DNA of 64,000 nucleotides from an uncultured Collinsella sp. (GCA_959604825.1 CAUHCN010000004.1:1-64000), one strand, 5' to 3'; positions 7,484 to 16,408 are shown, counted from the stretch's first letter. Numbers and translations: made by a program. The notes: generated by a model from the letters alone, not told the origin.

Positions 7484-9706
7484 ATGAAGATCATCAAGCG
7501 CAGCGGCACCGAGGTTGTCTTTGACATCGATAAGATCGTCAATGCCATCCGCGCCGCCAACTTGGAGGTCGAGGAGAGCTCTCGTCTAACCGACCGCCAG
7601 GTGGTTTACGCGGCACAAAACGTCGCCGAGGCATGTGAGAACGCGGGCCACACCGTTTCGGTCGAGGAGATCCAGGATTTGGTCGAGGACGAGATCATGC
7701 GTCTCGACTGCTACGAGGTTGCCCGCCACTACATCATCTATCGCTATGTCCAGAGCCTGAAGCGCCAGAAGAACACGACCGACGACAAGATTCTGTCGCT
7801 CATCGAGTGCAACAACGAAGAGGTCAAGCAGGAGAACTCCAACAAGAACCCGACCGTCAATTCCGTTCAGCGTGACTACATGGCCGGCGAGATTTCCAAG
7901 GACCTGACTCAGCGTGTGCTGCTGCCCCAGGAGATCGTGGATGCTCACAATGAGGGTCTGATCCACTTCCATGATTCGGACTACTTTGCCCAGCACATGC
8001 ATAACTGCGACCTGGTGAACCTGGAGGATATGCTCCAGAACGGTACTGTTATCTCGGGTACGCTGATTGAGAAGCCGCACAGCTTCTCGACGGCTTGCAA
8101 CATCGCGACGCAGATCATCGCCCAGGTTGCTTCCTCCCAGTACGGTGGCCAGTCGATTTCGCTGACCCATCTTGCCCCGTTCGTCGAGGTGAGCCGTCAA
8201 AAGATTCGCGGCGAGGTCGCCCGCGAGCTCGAGGAGCTCGGCGTTTCCGCATCTCCCGAAAAGGTCCGCGAGGTTGTTGAGGACCGCCTGCGTGACGAGA
8301 TCCGTCGCGGCGTCCAGACGATTCAGTATCAGGTCGTGACCCTTATGACCACCAACGGCCAGGCGCCGTTCGTGACGGTCTTCATGTATCTCAACGAGGC
8401 TCGCTCAGCGCAGGAGAAGCACGACCTTGCCATGATCGTGGAGGAGACGCTTCGTCAGCGCTACGAGGGCGTTAAGAACGAAGCCGGCGTGTGGATTACC
8501 CCGGCATTCCCCAAGCTTATCTATGTACTCGAGGACGATAACGTTCACGAGAATTCCCCGTACTTCTACCTGACCCAGCTGGCTGCCAAGTGCACCGCCA
8601 AGCGCATGGTGCCCGACTACATCTCCGAGAAGAAGATGCGCGAGCTCAAGCTGTCTAAGGGCGAGACCGCCGGCAACGGCGATTGCTACACCTGCATGGG
8701 TTGCCGCAGCTTCTTGACGCCCGACCGCTCGGGCAACGGCTTTAACAATGTCGCCAACGCGCTGAACTATGACCCGACCAAACCTAAGTACTATGGCCGC
8801 TTTAACCAGGGTGTTGTGACCATCAACCTGCCCGATGTCGCGCTGAGCTCGCATCAGGACATGGACAAGTTCTGGAAGATCTTCGACGAGCGCCTTGAGC
8901 TGTGCCACCGTGCCCTGCTGTGCCGTCATGAGCGCCTGATGGGTACGCTTTCGGATGCCGCGCCGATTCTTTGGCAGTACGGCGCCCTGGCGCGTCTGAA
9001 GAAGGGCGAGACGATCGACAAACTGCTCGTGGGCGGATACTCTACCATCAGCCTGGGCTATGCTGGCCTGTATGAGTGCGTCAAGTACATGACGGGCCAC
9101 AGCCACACCGAGAAGGAAGGCACGCCGTTTGCCATGGCCGTCATGCAGCGCATGAACGACAAGTGCGCCGAGTGGAAGGCCGAAAGCGATATCGATTTCT
9201 CGCTGTACGGTACGCCGTTGGAGTCGACGACCTACAAGTTCGCCAAGTGCCTGCAGCGTCGTTTTGGCATTATTCCGGGCGTGACGGACAAGGGCTACAT
9301 TACCAACAGCTATCACGTCCATGTGTCCGAGGAGATCGATGCCTTCGACAAGCTTAAGTTTGAGGGCATGTTCCAGCAGCTTTCGCCGGGCGGTGCTATC
9401 TCCTACGTTGAGGTTCCCAACATGCAGGACAACCTCAAGGCTGTCATTCGCGTGATGCAGTACATCTACGACAACATCATGTACGCCGAGCTCAACACCA
9501 AGAGCGATTACTGCCAGGTGTGCGGCTACGATGGCGAGATCAAGATTGTCGAGGATGACGGCAAGCTGGTGTGGGAGTGCCCCAGCTGCGGCAACCGCGA
9601 CCAGGAGAAGATGAACGTCGCTCGTCGTACGTGCGGCTACATCGGTACCCAGTTCTGGAACCAGGGTCGAACCGAGGAGATCCGCGACCGCGTGCTGCAT
9701 CTCTAA
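7484..9706 (+). CDS. nrdD: Anaerobic (class III) ribonucleoside-triphosphate reductase
   Basis: This 740-residue glycyl-radical enzyme reduces ribonucleoside triphosphates to deoxyribonucleotides without oxygen. Residues about 1-100 are an ATP-cone allosteric domain (IIKRSGTEVVFDIDKI). The body carries the family signatures, including NGDCYTCMGCRSF. Near the C-terminus four cysteines in two CxxC pairs (CQVC...CPSC) form the zinc site, and RTCGYIG carries the radical glycine, Gly718. ATG 7484 follows AAGAGG and gives the normal N-terminus; the frame opens 30 bp earlier. nrdG, its activase, follows after a 427-bp gap. NrdR boxes lie about 230-270 bp upstream. The last codons take part in an inverted duplication with the downstream spacer. 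Confidence 0.97.
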   Translation: MKIIKRSGTEVVFDIDKIVNAIRAANLEVEESSRLTDRQVVYAAQNVAEACENAGHTVSVEEIQDLVEDEIMRLDCYEVARHYIIYRYVQSLKRQKNTTDDKILSLIECNNEEVKQENSNKNPTVNSVQRDYMAGEISKDLTQRVLLPQEIVDAHNEGLIHFHDSDYFAQHMHNCDLVNLEDMLQNGTVISGTLIEKPHSFSTACNIATQIIAQVASSQYGGQSISLTHLAPFVEVSRQKIRGEVARELEELGVSASPEKVREVVEDRLRDEIRRGVQTIQYQVVTLMTTNGQAPFVTVFMYLNEARSAQEKHDLAMIVEETLRQRYEGVKNEAGVWITPAFPKLIYVLEDDNVHENSPYFYLTQLAAKCTAKRMVPDYISEKKMRELKLSKGETAGNGDCYTCMGCRSFLTPDRSGNGFNNVANALNYDPTKPKYYGRFNQGVVTINLPDVALSSHQDMDKFWKIFDERLELCHRALLCRHERLMGTLSDAAPILWQYGALARLKKGETIDKLLVGGYSTISLGYAGLYECVKYMTGHSHTEKEGTPFAMAVMQRMNDKCAEWKAESDIDFSLYGTPLESTTYKFAKCLQRRFGIIPGVTDKGYITNSYHVHVSEEIDAFDKLKFEGMFQQLSPGGAISYVEVPNMQDNLKAVIRVMQYIYDNIMYAELNTKSDYCQVCGYDGEIKIVEDDGKLVWECPSCGNRDQEKMNVARRTCGYIGTQFWNQGRTEEIRDRVLHL

Positions 9707-9900
9707 TACCGCTCCGGGGCTGAACCGAGAGGGCCGCTTGGGCATTTGCTCGCTATTTCGGACAGTCCTGCGCAAGACGAAGGCCACATTAAGTGGCCTT
9801 CTTTGCGTGCGGAACTCATATCGAGCAAAAGCCCAAGCGGCCCTCTCGGCTCAGCCAAGTTGACGTAGCTGAGATGCAGCGCGCGGTCTGCTCACTCCTC
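9675..9900. repeat. Large inverted duplication covering the nrdD 3' end
   Basis: Reverse-complementing 9791-9900 gives a sequence that aligns with about 9675-9790. Matches include GCTGCATCTC, GACCGCG, CCGAGAGGGCCGCTTGGGC and TTTGCTCG. The left arm contains the last codons and stop of nrdD; the right arm is a degenerate inverted copy lying beyond the gene. At the centre GAAGGCCAC/GTGGCCTTC (9779-9787/9793-9801) followed by TTT makes an ordinary terminator. The rest of 9900-10133 shows no gene. Confidence 0.75.
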
Positions 9901-10133
9901 GAAGTTCTTAGCGGAAATAATTCGAGCTGCAGCTGCGATTTACTTGCGATGGCGGTTGAGCCGCAACCCAGTTTTTATTGGACCTCGAACCCTATACTCG
10001 ATGTTCGCTTCGTTCATTGAGTTGCCTTTTGCATGAGGCCGGGACATATCGTCCCGCCCGCAGTTTCGCAGGCCGCAGGCCGAGAATGTTTGAGGACGGG
10101 ATGATATGCTCCAGACCCCCAGGAAGGTTACTT

Positions 10134-10715
10134 ATGAACTACGCGAACATTAAGTATTTCGACATTGCTGATGGAGAAGGCGTCCGCACTTCTCTGTTTG
10201 TGAGCGGGTGCCGTCGTGGCTGCAAGAATTGCTTTAACTCCGTCGCGTGGGACTTTGCCGCGGGCGAGCCGTTTGATCGTGCCGTCGAGGACAAGATTAT
10301 CGAGAGCCTCGATCATCCCTTTATCGATGGTCTGACGATTCTGGGCGGCGAGCCTATGGAGCCCGAGAATCAGGCGGGGCTCGTTGATTTCATTGAGCGC
10401 GTGCGCGCGGCTTACCCGGTGGAGTCGGGGAAGACTATTTGGTGCTTTACCGGTGACGTGCTCGAGGAGCTTATGCCGGGTGGTCGTCACCATACTGAGG
10501 TGACGGACCGTATCCTTGCCTGCCTCGACATGTTGGTGGATGGCCCGTTTGTTCAGGATCTTTATGATATCTCGTTGCGCTTTAGGGGTTCGAGCAATCA
10601 GCGCGTGATTGATATGAACGCCACGCGTGCCCGTGCCGAGCGTGAGAACGTTGCGCTTTGCGACGCCGTGGAGCTTTGGCGGGACGATCCGGTCTATTCG
10701 ACCCATACTATGTAG
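10134..10715 (+). CDS. nrdG: Anaerobic ribonucleotide reductase activating protein
   Basis: A 193-residue radical-SAM activase that installs the glycyl radical on NrdD, using a 4Fe-4S cluster and S-adenosylmethionine. The cluster cysteines are Cys26, Cys30 and Cys33 in CRRGCKNC (CX3CX2C), and the GGEP motif for SAM binding is present (LGGEPM). ATG 10134 is chosen because AGGAAGG lies 7-8 nt upstream and the protein then begins MNYANIKYFDIADGEG, typical of NrdG. The longer open frame from 9978 has no support. It lies downstream of nrdD in the same direction, separated by the inverted duplication, so the two may be differentially expressed. Confidence 0.95.
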   Translation: MNYANIKYFDIADGEGVRTSLFVSGCRRGCKNCFNSVAWDFAAGEPFDRAVEDKIIESLDHPFIDGLTILGGEPMEPENQAGLVDFIERVRAAYPVESGKTIWCFTGDVLEELMPGGRHHTEVTDRILACLDMLVDGPFVQDLYDISLRFRGSSNQRVIDMNATRARAERENVALCDAVELWRDDPVYSTHTM

Positions 10716-10781
10716 CTTGTGGTCGATGCCGGAGGGCGTGGTACCATAGTGCGAACGTGAAATCGGAAAAGTGAGGCCCAG

Positions 10782-11339
10782 ATGGTCGATCAGGAAAAAG
10801 TCGAGGCCGCCATTAAGCTGTTGCTTGAGGGCATAGGCGAGGACCCAACTCGTGAGGGCCTGCTGGAGACCCCGGCGCGCGTTGCCCGTATGTATGGTGA
10901 GATCGCCGGCGGCATGGACCAGAGTGCCGAGGAGCACCTGTTCAAAACCTTTGCCGTCGCTTCGAACGATTTGGTTATCGAGCGCGACATTACGTTCTAC
11001 TCGCTGTGCGAACATCATCTGCTGCCGTTTTATGGCAAGGCCGCCATTGGTTATATCCCTAACGGTCGGGTGGCTGGGCTTTCCAAGCTCGCCCGCACGG
11101 TTGAGGTTTATGCCCGCCGTCTTCAGCTGCAGGAGCAACTGTGCACACAGGTTGCCGATGCCCTCATGGATTATCTCGCTCCCCAGGGAGCGATTGTGTT
11201 GATGGAGGCCGAGCATATGTGCATGACGATGCGTGGCGTGCAAAAGCCCGGCACCAAGACCGTGACGCTTGCTCGCCGCGGCGTCTTTGAGACCGATCCC
11301 GCGCTCGAGGAGCGTTTCTTTAGGATGCTGGGCCGCTAA
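10782..11339 (+). CDS. folE: GTP cyclohydrolase I
   Basis: The 185-residue enzyme converts GTP to 7,8-dihydroneopterin triphosphate, the first step of folate biosynthesis. The zinc ligands are visible: Cys76 and His78 in YSLCEHHLLPF, and the later Cys in HMCMTMRGV. The length is normal for the bacterial homodecameric enzyme. It heads a compact operon with an HD-domain hydrolase starting 2 bp after its stop codon and with folB. Confidence 0.96.
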   Translation: MVDQEKVEAAIKLLLEGIGEDPTREGLLETPARVARMYGEIAGGMDQSAEEHLFKTFAVASNDLVIERDITFYSLCEHHLLPFYGKAAIGYIPNGRVAGLSKLARTVEVYARRLQLQEQLCTQVADALMDYLAPQGAIVLMEAEHMCMTMRGVQKPGTKTVTLARRGVFETDPALEERFFRMLGR

Positions 11340-11341
11340 CC

Positions 11342-11923
11342 ATGAGAGTCGTCAACGACTTTACATCGAAGACCGATGAGGGGACGTCGCGTCGCGGCTT
11401 TATGGCTTCGGGCCTGGCCCCCTTTGGTGCCATGCCTCGCATTGATTACATTTGTGCCAACGGGCTGTTCCGGCGGCACCTGGGCAACATCGTACAGTTG
11501 GAATCGGGGCGCATCTTCTGCCGCCACGGTATTGACCATCTGCTCGATGTCGCTCGCATTATGTGGATCAAGAATCTCGAGGAGCAGCTCGAATTTGACC
11601 GCGAGGTCATCTACGCCACGGCACTTCTTCACGATATCGGCAAAGATGAACAGTATGAATCGGGTATATCCCATGATGTTGCAAGCGAACGCGTCGCTGA
11701 TGCGATTCTCGGCGGCATGCCCGATGATGTGGCGTTTGAGCCGGCCGATGCCGCAGCCATTAAGACGGCCATTCTGGGCCATCGAAAGCTGCGCGTGAAC
11801 AGCCAACCGCTTGAGCGTCTGCTCTATGCGGCCGACAAAGCGTCGCGCGCCTGCTTTGCATGCCCCGCGCGCAATGCTTGCAACTGGAGCGATGATAAAA
11901 AGAACCTGTCGATTCGCGTGTAG
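11342..11923 (+). CDS. HD-domain hydrolase of the folate operon
   Basis: A 193-residue HD-superfamily protein, starting 2 bp after the folE stop codon and therefore translationally linked to it. The metal-binding pattern is H (CRHGIDHLLDVARI), HD (ALLHDIGKDE) and a later D (YAADKASR). A cysteine cluster near the C-terminus (CFACPARNAC) could bind metal. Its position between folE and folB suggests it acts on a pterin or nucleotide intermediate, for example removing phosphate from dihydroneopterin triphosphate, but the sequence alone does not prove this. Confidence 0.75.
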   Translation: MRVVNDFTSKTDEGTSRRGFMASGLAPFGAMPRIDYICANGLFRRHLGNIVQLESGRIFCRHGIDHLLDVARIMWIKNLEEQLEFDREVIYATALLHDIGKDEQYESGISHDVASERVADAILGGMPDDVAFEPADAAAIKTAILGHRKLRVNSQPLERLLYAADKASRACFACPARNACNWSDDKKNLSIRV

Positions 11924-11966
11924 TTAGTTTGCGCGGTCGGGGTTCTAAACGAAGGAGACGATCGCG

Positions 11967-12452
11967 ATGAGTAACAAGAAACTGCCCGAGAATGCAACCA
12001 AGACTGAAGGCGCCGAGCTCGCCCGCCGTGGAAGGGGCGAAATATCCACCGCAACGGCGGTGCCCCATGTGAGCTATGACGATTTGCGCCATGCCGATCG
12101 TATTGTCATTGACGGCCTTGAGGTTTTTGCCAACCATGGCGTGTATCCCGAGGAGAACGCGCTGGGTCAGAAGTTCATCGTTTCTCTGGTGCTCTATGCC
12201 GACCTGCGCGCGGCGGGGGAGCACGATAACCTGGATGCCTCGATTGACTACGGCTCGGTGTGCCACGATGTTGATGGCTATCTGCGCGAGCACACGTTTA
12301 AACTCATCGAGGCGGCAGCCGAGGGTGTGGCCCAGATGCTGCTGCGTCGTTATCCCTCGCTGCTTGGTGTGCGCATCAAGCTCGATAAGCCGTGGGCTCC
12401 TGTTGGCCTGCCCCTGGCAAGCTGCGGCGTCGAGATCGAGCGCGTGCGTTAG
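11967..12452 (+). CDS. folB: Dihydroneopterin aldolase, N-terminally extended
   Basis: This 161-residue protein carries a FolB domain from about residue 43 (ADRIVIDGLEVFANHGVYPEE), including the conserved catalytic Lys in the C-terminal region (IKLDKPWAP). It cleaves dihydroneopterin to 6-hydroxymethyl-dihydropterin and glycolaldehyde. The first roughly 40 residues are a charged extension not typical of the family; the start is supported by GAAGGAG 9 nt upstream of ATG 11967. No folK or folP gene follows; the next gene is convergent. Confidence 0.92.
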   Translation: MSNKKLPENATKTEGAELARRGRGEISTATAVPHVSYDDLRHADRIVIDGLEVFANHGVYPEENALGQKFIVSLVLYADLRAAGEHDNLDASIDYGSVCHDVDGYLREHTFKLIEAAAEGVAQMLLRRYPSLLGVRIKLDKPWAPVGLPLASCGVEIERVR

Positions 12453-12458
12453 GCGACG

Positions 12459-13235
12459 CTAGAGCTCGTCGGCGGGCGGTTTTTTGAGCCGCTGCGACAG
12501 GGCTCTATTGTCGGGGCAGTACGTGTCGAGCAGGGCATGGAACCGTTGATTGTGGCTCGGCTCGAGCAGATGAACGAGCTCGTGGGCGACAACCATGTCG
12601 AGGCATTCGACAGGGTAGGCGGCCAGTTCGCGTGCGATGCGAATGGCGCCGGTTTTGGGCGTGCATGAGCCCCAGCGCGTCTTCATACTGCGCACGGAGG
12701 CGCGGGAGACGGCGACACCCATTGCGATTTCGTACGCGTGCACCATATCGCGCAGCGCCGATGTGACCTCGGACGTATAGAGCTGGTCGATGTGGGCTTG
12801 GAGCTCGTCGGACGTTAGGCCGTCGAGGATTGCGCGCCGCTTGGCCTGTGGGCCTTCGTCCGATTCGTCGGTACCCATAAAACTTGCGAAGGTGGCCTGC
12901 TTGGGCCGCGGTGCGGGCGATGCAAAGTTGTGATCGAGTGCGTCCTGTACCGTGATGGGCTTGCCCCAAAGTGCAATGATGGACGAGGGGCTGAGCGGCT
13001 CTCGCGCCGTCGCCTGACGTTGCTCGCGCTGGGCAAGTCGGCCGATAATCCAGGCGCTGTTGCGCTTCACAAACGCTTCGATGCGCTCGCGACCGGCGCC
13101 GAGCGGTGCGCTGGCGTGGACCTCACCGCTCGATGTGACGCGTAGGTTGAAGTTCTTGACGCGTTTTTTGGTAACGATGACGGGCAAGGCCGTCCCATCC
13201 GGTCGAGATACGGAAATCGTAAATTGCTGCGTCAA
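12459..13235 (-). CDS. YgjP-like zinc metallopeptidase (M48/WLM family)
   Basis: A 258-residue predicted cytoplasmic metallopeptidase of the YgjP/DUF45 type. The zinc motif is HELVHLLEPSHNQRF (HExxH plus downstream H), preceded by the family signature TRWGSCTPKTGAIRIARELA. The substrate is unknown. I choose the TTG at 13235 because AAAGGA lies 6 nt upstream and the N-terminus then matches the family; in-frame ATGs at 13268 and 13298 lack a ribosome binding site. The gene converges on folB with only 6 bp between stops. Confidence 0.85.
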   Translation of the reverse strand: MTQQFTISVSRPDGTALPVIVTKKRVKNFNLRVTSSGEVHASAPLGAGRERIEAFVKRNSAWIIGRLAQREQRQATAREPLSPSSIIALWGKPITVQDALDHNFASPAPRPKQATFASFMGTDESDEGPQAKRRAILDGLTSDELQAHIDQLYTSEVTSALRDMVHAYEIAMGVAVSRASVRSMKTRWGSCTPKTGAIRIARELAAYPVECLDMVVAHELVHLLEPSHNQRFHALLDTYCPDNRALSQRLKKPPADEL

Positions 13236-13309
13236 AAGCGGTCCTTTGGGTTGGGGACGGGCCGGCATGTCGACCGTTCGGCATGCCGGCCCGCTCAAGG
13301 GATGTGAAA

Positions 13310-14323
13310 CTAATAACGCTCAAAGAAGGCAAGCGCGTTGTCGCTGCAGAGCTTTTGCATCACGGTCTTGCCAAAGTGCTTGGAGAGCATGTTCTGGAAC
13401 TCGGGCATCATGCTGGCATCGGAGAGGAAAGCGGGCACCGTGGCGCCGTCCCAGTCGCCGCCGAGCGCGATGACATCTTCGCCGCCCAGGTCGAGCCAGT
13501 GCTCGATATGGGCCGCCAGCTGGTCGAAGGTGACATCTGCAGCGGTCTCGTCGGTTGCTTCGTTAGACAGGAACTCGCTGCAGTAGTTGAGGCCGACGAT
13601 GCCGCCCATGTCGCGAATGGTGCGGAACTGGTCGTCGGTAAGGTTGCGCTTGACGCCGCAAACCGCACGGGAGTTGGAGTGGCTGGCGACGAAGGGGCGC
13701 GTGGCGCGGGCGGCAACTTCGTCAAAGCACTCGTCGTTAAGATGGGAGACGTCAAGCACCATGCCGGCGTGCTCCATCTGCGTAAGCGCCTCGATGCCGG
13801 CGGCGGTGAGGCCGGCGTGGGTATCGTGTCCGCTCGCGAGCGGTCCCTGCGCATTCCAGCTGAGTGATGACATGAGCACGCCCAAGCTCTTGAGCACCTC
13901 GATCAGCGCGGGGTCCTCGGCAAAGAACGTGGCGTTTTCGATAGTGTGGATGCAGGCGACCTTGCCGCCCTTGAGCGCAGGGCGAATGTCGGCGGCGCTG
14001 CGTACGTTGACCATGCGGTCGTGGTTGAGCATTGCCTGGCCGCTCATGTGCGCCATGATCTGCGCTTGGAAGCGCGCGGCGTGGGCGGTGGGAATCTCGT
14101 CGGGGACAAACGTGGCGAAGCACTGTGCCCACGGCGTATTGCCGATCTTTGCGAGCGAGATGGCGCAGGCGTTGCCCTCGATGAGGTCGAAATCCTGCGG
14201 ATGCGTTTCGTCGCCGGGGAAATACCCGTCGGTGCCCGCGGTAAAGCGCAGGTCGAGATCGAGCGTGGCCCAGCCGATGCGGTCGGCGGTGTCGCAGTGT
14301 AGGTCAAATACGGGAAATGCCAT
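13310..14323 (-). CDS. Membrane dipeptidase-type metallopeptidase (M19)
   Basis: A 337-residue renal-dipeptidase family enzyme that should hydrolyse dipeptides, possibly including D-amino-acid-containing ones. The amidohydrolase-fold metal motif FDLHCDT is at the N-terminus, and VLDVSHLND and VASHSNSRAVCG carry the later histidines; GGDWDG near the C-terminus is also typical. ATG 14323 follows GGAGGAA with good spacing, so the frame extension to 14353 is discounted. There is no signal peptide, so the enzyme is probably cytoplasmic and works on imported peptides. It is transcribed divergently from the FKBP gene. Confidence 0.9.
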   Translation of the reverse strand: MAFPVFDLHCDTADRIGWATLDLDLRFTAGTDGYFPGDETHPQDFDLIEGNACAISLAKIGNTPWAQCFATFVPDEIPTAHAARFQAQIMAHMSGQAMLNHDRMVNVRSAADIRPALKGGKVACIHTIENATFFAEDPALIEVLKSLGVLMSSLSWNAQGPLASGHDTHAGLTAAGIEALTQMEHAGMVLDVSHLNDECFDEVAARATRPFVASHSNSRAVCGVKRNLTDDQFRTIRDMGGIVGLNYCSEFLSNEATDETAADVTFDQLAAHIEHWLDLGGEDVIALGGDWDGATVPAFLSDASMMPEFQNMLSKHFGKTVMQKLCSDNALAFFERY

Positions 14324-14443
14324 AGTTCCTCCGGTTGCAGCGTTTCTTTGCAAACTGTCCTTGAATTGTATGACTAGGGTATAGTTAGCGCCATATGTTC
14401 ATGGCGGTCCGCGTTGTGCGCCGCCCTTATCACGGAGGTTACC

Positions 14444-14872
14444 ATGTCCAACCAGGGCAAGAAGGTTAAGACTCATTATCGCGGCACGCTCGATGACGGC
14501 ACGCAGTTCGATAGCTCCTACGATCGCGGCGAGCCGCTGGAGTTCACCTGCGGCGCCGGCCAGATGATCAAGGGCTTCGACGCTGCTGTTGTCGACATGC
14601 AGGTGGGCGAGAAGAAGACTGTGCACATCCCGGCTGCCGATGCCTACGGCGAGCACAACCCCGAGATGGTCCTGACCTTCCCGGCCGAGCAGGTTCCCAA
14701 CATCGAGCAGATCGAGAAGGGCATGAAGCTCTTCCTGTCCACGCCGAGCGGTATGCCCGTCCCCGCCGTCGTCATTGACGTGACGCCCGAGGCTGTGACG
14801 CTCGACGCCAACCACGAGCTGGCCGGCAAGGACCTCAACTTTGATATCGAGCTCGTCGAGGTCGAGGGCTAG
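14444..14872 (+). CDS. SlyD-like FKBP peptidyl-prolyl isomerase
   Basis: A 142-residue FKBP of the SlyD type: a split FKBP fold (YRGTLDDGTQFDSSYDRGEPLEF...) with an IF chaperone insertion (about 70-120). SlyD proteins act as folding helpers and, in Escherichia coli, deliver nickel to hydrogenase through a His/Cys-rich tail. Here the protein ends at DLNFDIELVEVEG, with no metal-binding tail. The next gene, 3 bp downstream, encodes a UreE-like protein, which suggests a nickel or other metal-protein maturation role for the pair. The start is supported by GGAGG upstream of ATG 14444. Confidence 0.9.
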   Translation: MSNQGKKVKTHYRGTLDDGTQFDSSYDRGEPLEFTCGAGQMIKGFDAAVVDMQVGEKKTVHIPAADAYGEHNPEMVLTFPAEQVPNIEQIEKGMKLFLSTPSGMPVPAVVIDVTPEAVTLDANHELAGKDLNFDIELVEVEG

Positions 14873-14875
14873 AGC

Positions 14876-15451
14876 ATGCCTGAACGCTTGGTTTCGACGA
14901 CATGCTTGGGAAATCTCAACGATCCGTCCTATGAACTCCTACTTCGCCGGGAGCTGGGCGGTGTCTTTGAAGTTGACGAGCTCCTGCTCGATTGGGACCA
15001 GGCTGATGCGCGCACGTTTGTGGGCGTGACGGAGCTGGGGCGCACGGTCGATGTTCGGCTGGCGTCCGACGGCGGTCGTCTTGCCGACGGCGACGTGCTC
15101 GCCATTGACCGTTTGGGCATGGCGCCCGTGGCGGTTGTCGTGCGCCTGCGCAGCGCCGAGGTTTATTTAGTCGAAGTTGACCGCATGGACCCGATTGCGC
15201 TCGCGCATGCGTGCTGGGAGATCGGCAATATGCACGCGCCGCTTTTCCGAGGCGACTCGGACGAGCATACCGTGCGCATGTATACGCCGGTGCAGCCTGT
15301 TTTGGGCCGCATGCTCCGGGGTGTCGAGGGTGTTCGGCTCTCGGTGGTTACGCGCGAGCTCGATGCCAGTCGGCGCTTTGCGTCGAGCGCGGCGGATGTT
15401 GTCGTGAGTATGGCTCCCGACTTTACAATCGTAAAGGCGGCGCGTGGTTAA
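14876..15451 (+). CDS. UreE-like metallochaperone protein
   Basis: The 191-residue product resembles the urease accessory protein UreE. An N-terminal beta domain (GRTVDVRL...GRLADGDVLA) is followed by the metallochaperone domain with WEIGNMHAPLF, corresponding to the conserved GNrH histidine motif of UreE, and PVLGRMLRGVEGV. UreE delivers Ni2+ to urease, but no urease gene is in the window and the C-terminal His-rich tail is absent. It starts 3 bp after the SlyD-like gene, so the two are co-translated. It may serve another nickel enzyme such as a hydrogenase, or may have a non-nickel role. The family assignment is by motif reading and is moderately firm. Confidence 0.7.
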   Translation: MPERLVSTTCLGNLNDPSYELLLRRELGGVFEVDELLLDWDQADARTFVGVTELGRTVDVRLASDGGRLADGDVLAIDRLGMAPVAVVVRLRSAEVYLVEVDRMDPIALAHACWEIGNMHAPLFRGDSDEHTVRMYTPVQPVLGRMLRGVEGVRLSVVTRELDASRRFASSAADVVVSMAPDFTIVKAARG

Positions 15452-15462
15452 CGCGCATATAT

Positions 15463-15505
15463 GCAAGACGGACTTTGAGAGGCAACGATTCAAAGTCCGT
15501 CTTGC
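15463..15505. other. 16-bp perfect inverted repeat between genes
   Basis: GCAAGACGGACTTTGA (15463-15478) and its exact complement (15490-15505) flank an 11-nt loop. No T-run follows, so this is either a Rho-assisted terminator or an RNA stabiliser after the UreE-like gene. Confidence 0.55.
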
Positions 15506-15533
15506 TGTTGATGAGATGTTTTGGGGGAAACAT

Positions 15534-16331
15534 ATGGGTCTTGAGGGAATCAAGCTGATCGCCTGCGATTTGGATGGCACGTTGCTGCATCCGGGGGAGC
15601 GCGAGCCGCGTTCCGAGGCGTTTGAGCTCATCGATGAGCTACATCGTCGCGGCATTGTGTTTATGCCGGCGAGCGGCCGTCAATATGCGAGCCTGCGCTA
15701 CCTGTTTGCCCCGGTGGCCGATGAGCTCGCCTATGTATGCGAAAACGGAGCCCTGGTGATGAGCGAGGGGCATGCCGTTGTCAAGCGTTCCATGGAGCGT
15801 AGCCTTGCTATGGATATCGCGAATGCCGTGGTTGCGTATCCCCATGCCGACGTGACCCTTTCGTGCGAGGGGCACCTCTACACCATGAGCGGCAACGATG
15901 CGTTCGTCGACCATTTGCGCTATGAGGTCCACTGCGATGTGGCGGTGGTCGACCGTCCCGAGGACATCGACGAGGATGTCATTAAGATTGCCTTCCAGAC
16001 GCCCGAAATTGATCAGCCGGTGGCCCTGGAGTATTTCGAGCGTCTCTTTAGCGACCGAGTCGATGTGATGACGTCGGGAACCGAATGGACTGACTTTATC
16101 GGCTTTGACTCGGGCAAGGGGTCCGCGCTTGCCGATTATGGTCGTGCCCTGGGGATCTCGCCCGATGCGATGATGGCGTTTGGCGACAATGAGAACGATC
16201 GCGACATGCTCAACGTCGTGGGCCATCCCTATCTGATGGAGAGCTGCAACCCTACCATGCGCGGTGTCAATGACCGTGTCCGCTACGTGCGCACGGTCGA
16301 AGAGGAACTGCATCGCCTGCTCGCCGAGTAG
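15534..16331 (+). CDS. Cof-type HAD hydrolase
   Basis: A 265-residue HAD-superfamily phosphatase of the Cof/class IIB type. The motifs are complete: DLDGTLL (nucleophile Asp), a Ser/Thr motif in MPASGRQY, Lys in the C2 cap-to-core region (GKGSALADY) and GDNENDRDML. Such enzymes dephosphorylate sugar phosphates or flavin/pyridoxal phosphates; the substrate cannot be predicted. ATG 15534 follows GGGGGAAA, and the frame opens earlier within the preceding hairpin, which is not coding. Confidence 0.88.
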   Translation: MGLEGIKLIACDLDGTLLHPGEREPRSEAFELIDELHRRGIVFMPASGRQYASLRYLFAPVADELAYVCENGALVMSEGHAVVKRSMERSLAMDIANAVVAYPHADVTLSCEGHLYTMSGNDAFVDHLRYEVHCDVAVVDRPEDIDEDVIKIAFQTPEIDQPVALEYFERLFSDRVDVMTSGTEWTDFIGFDSGKGSALADYGRALGISPDAMMAFGDNENDRDMLNVVGHPYLMESCNPTMRGVNDRVRYVRTVEEELHRLLAE

Positions 16332-16408
16332 ATATATGTGGCATGCCTAGAAATCGACTTTTTGCTGCAGAGTGCAGAAAGGTGGATTTTAAGGCGTGTC
16401 CCAAACAT

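Noticed and set aside
8405..9787. 460-residue antisense ORF opposite nrdD
   Set aside because: It is a shadow of a GC-rich, strongly biased gene. Its N-terminus resembles the ORF at 9793 only because of the inverted duplication.
9793..10020. 75-residue ORF between nrdD and nrdG
   Set aside because: It consists of the right arm of the inverted duplication plus unstructured spacer and has no ribosome binding site.
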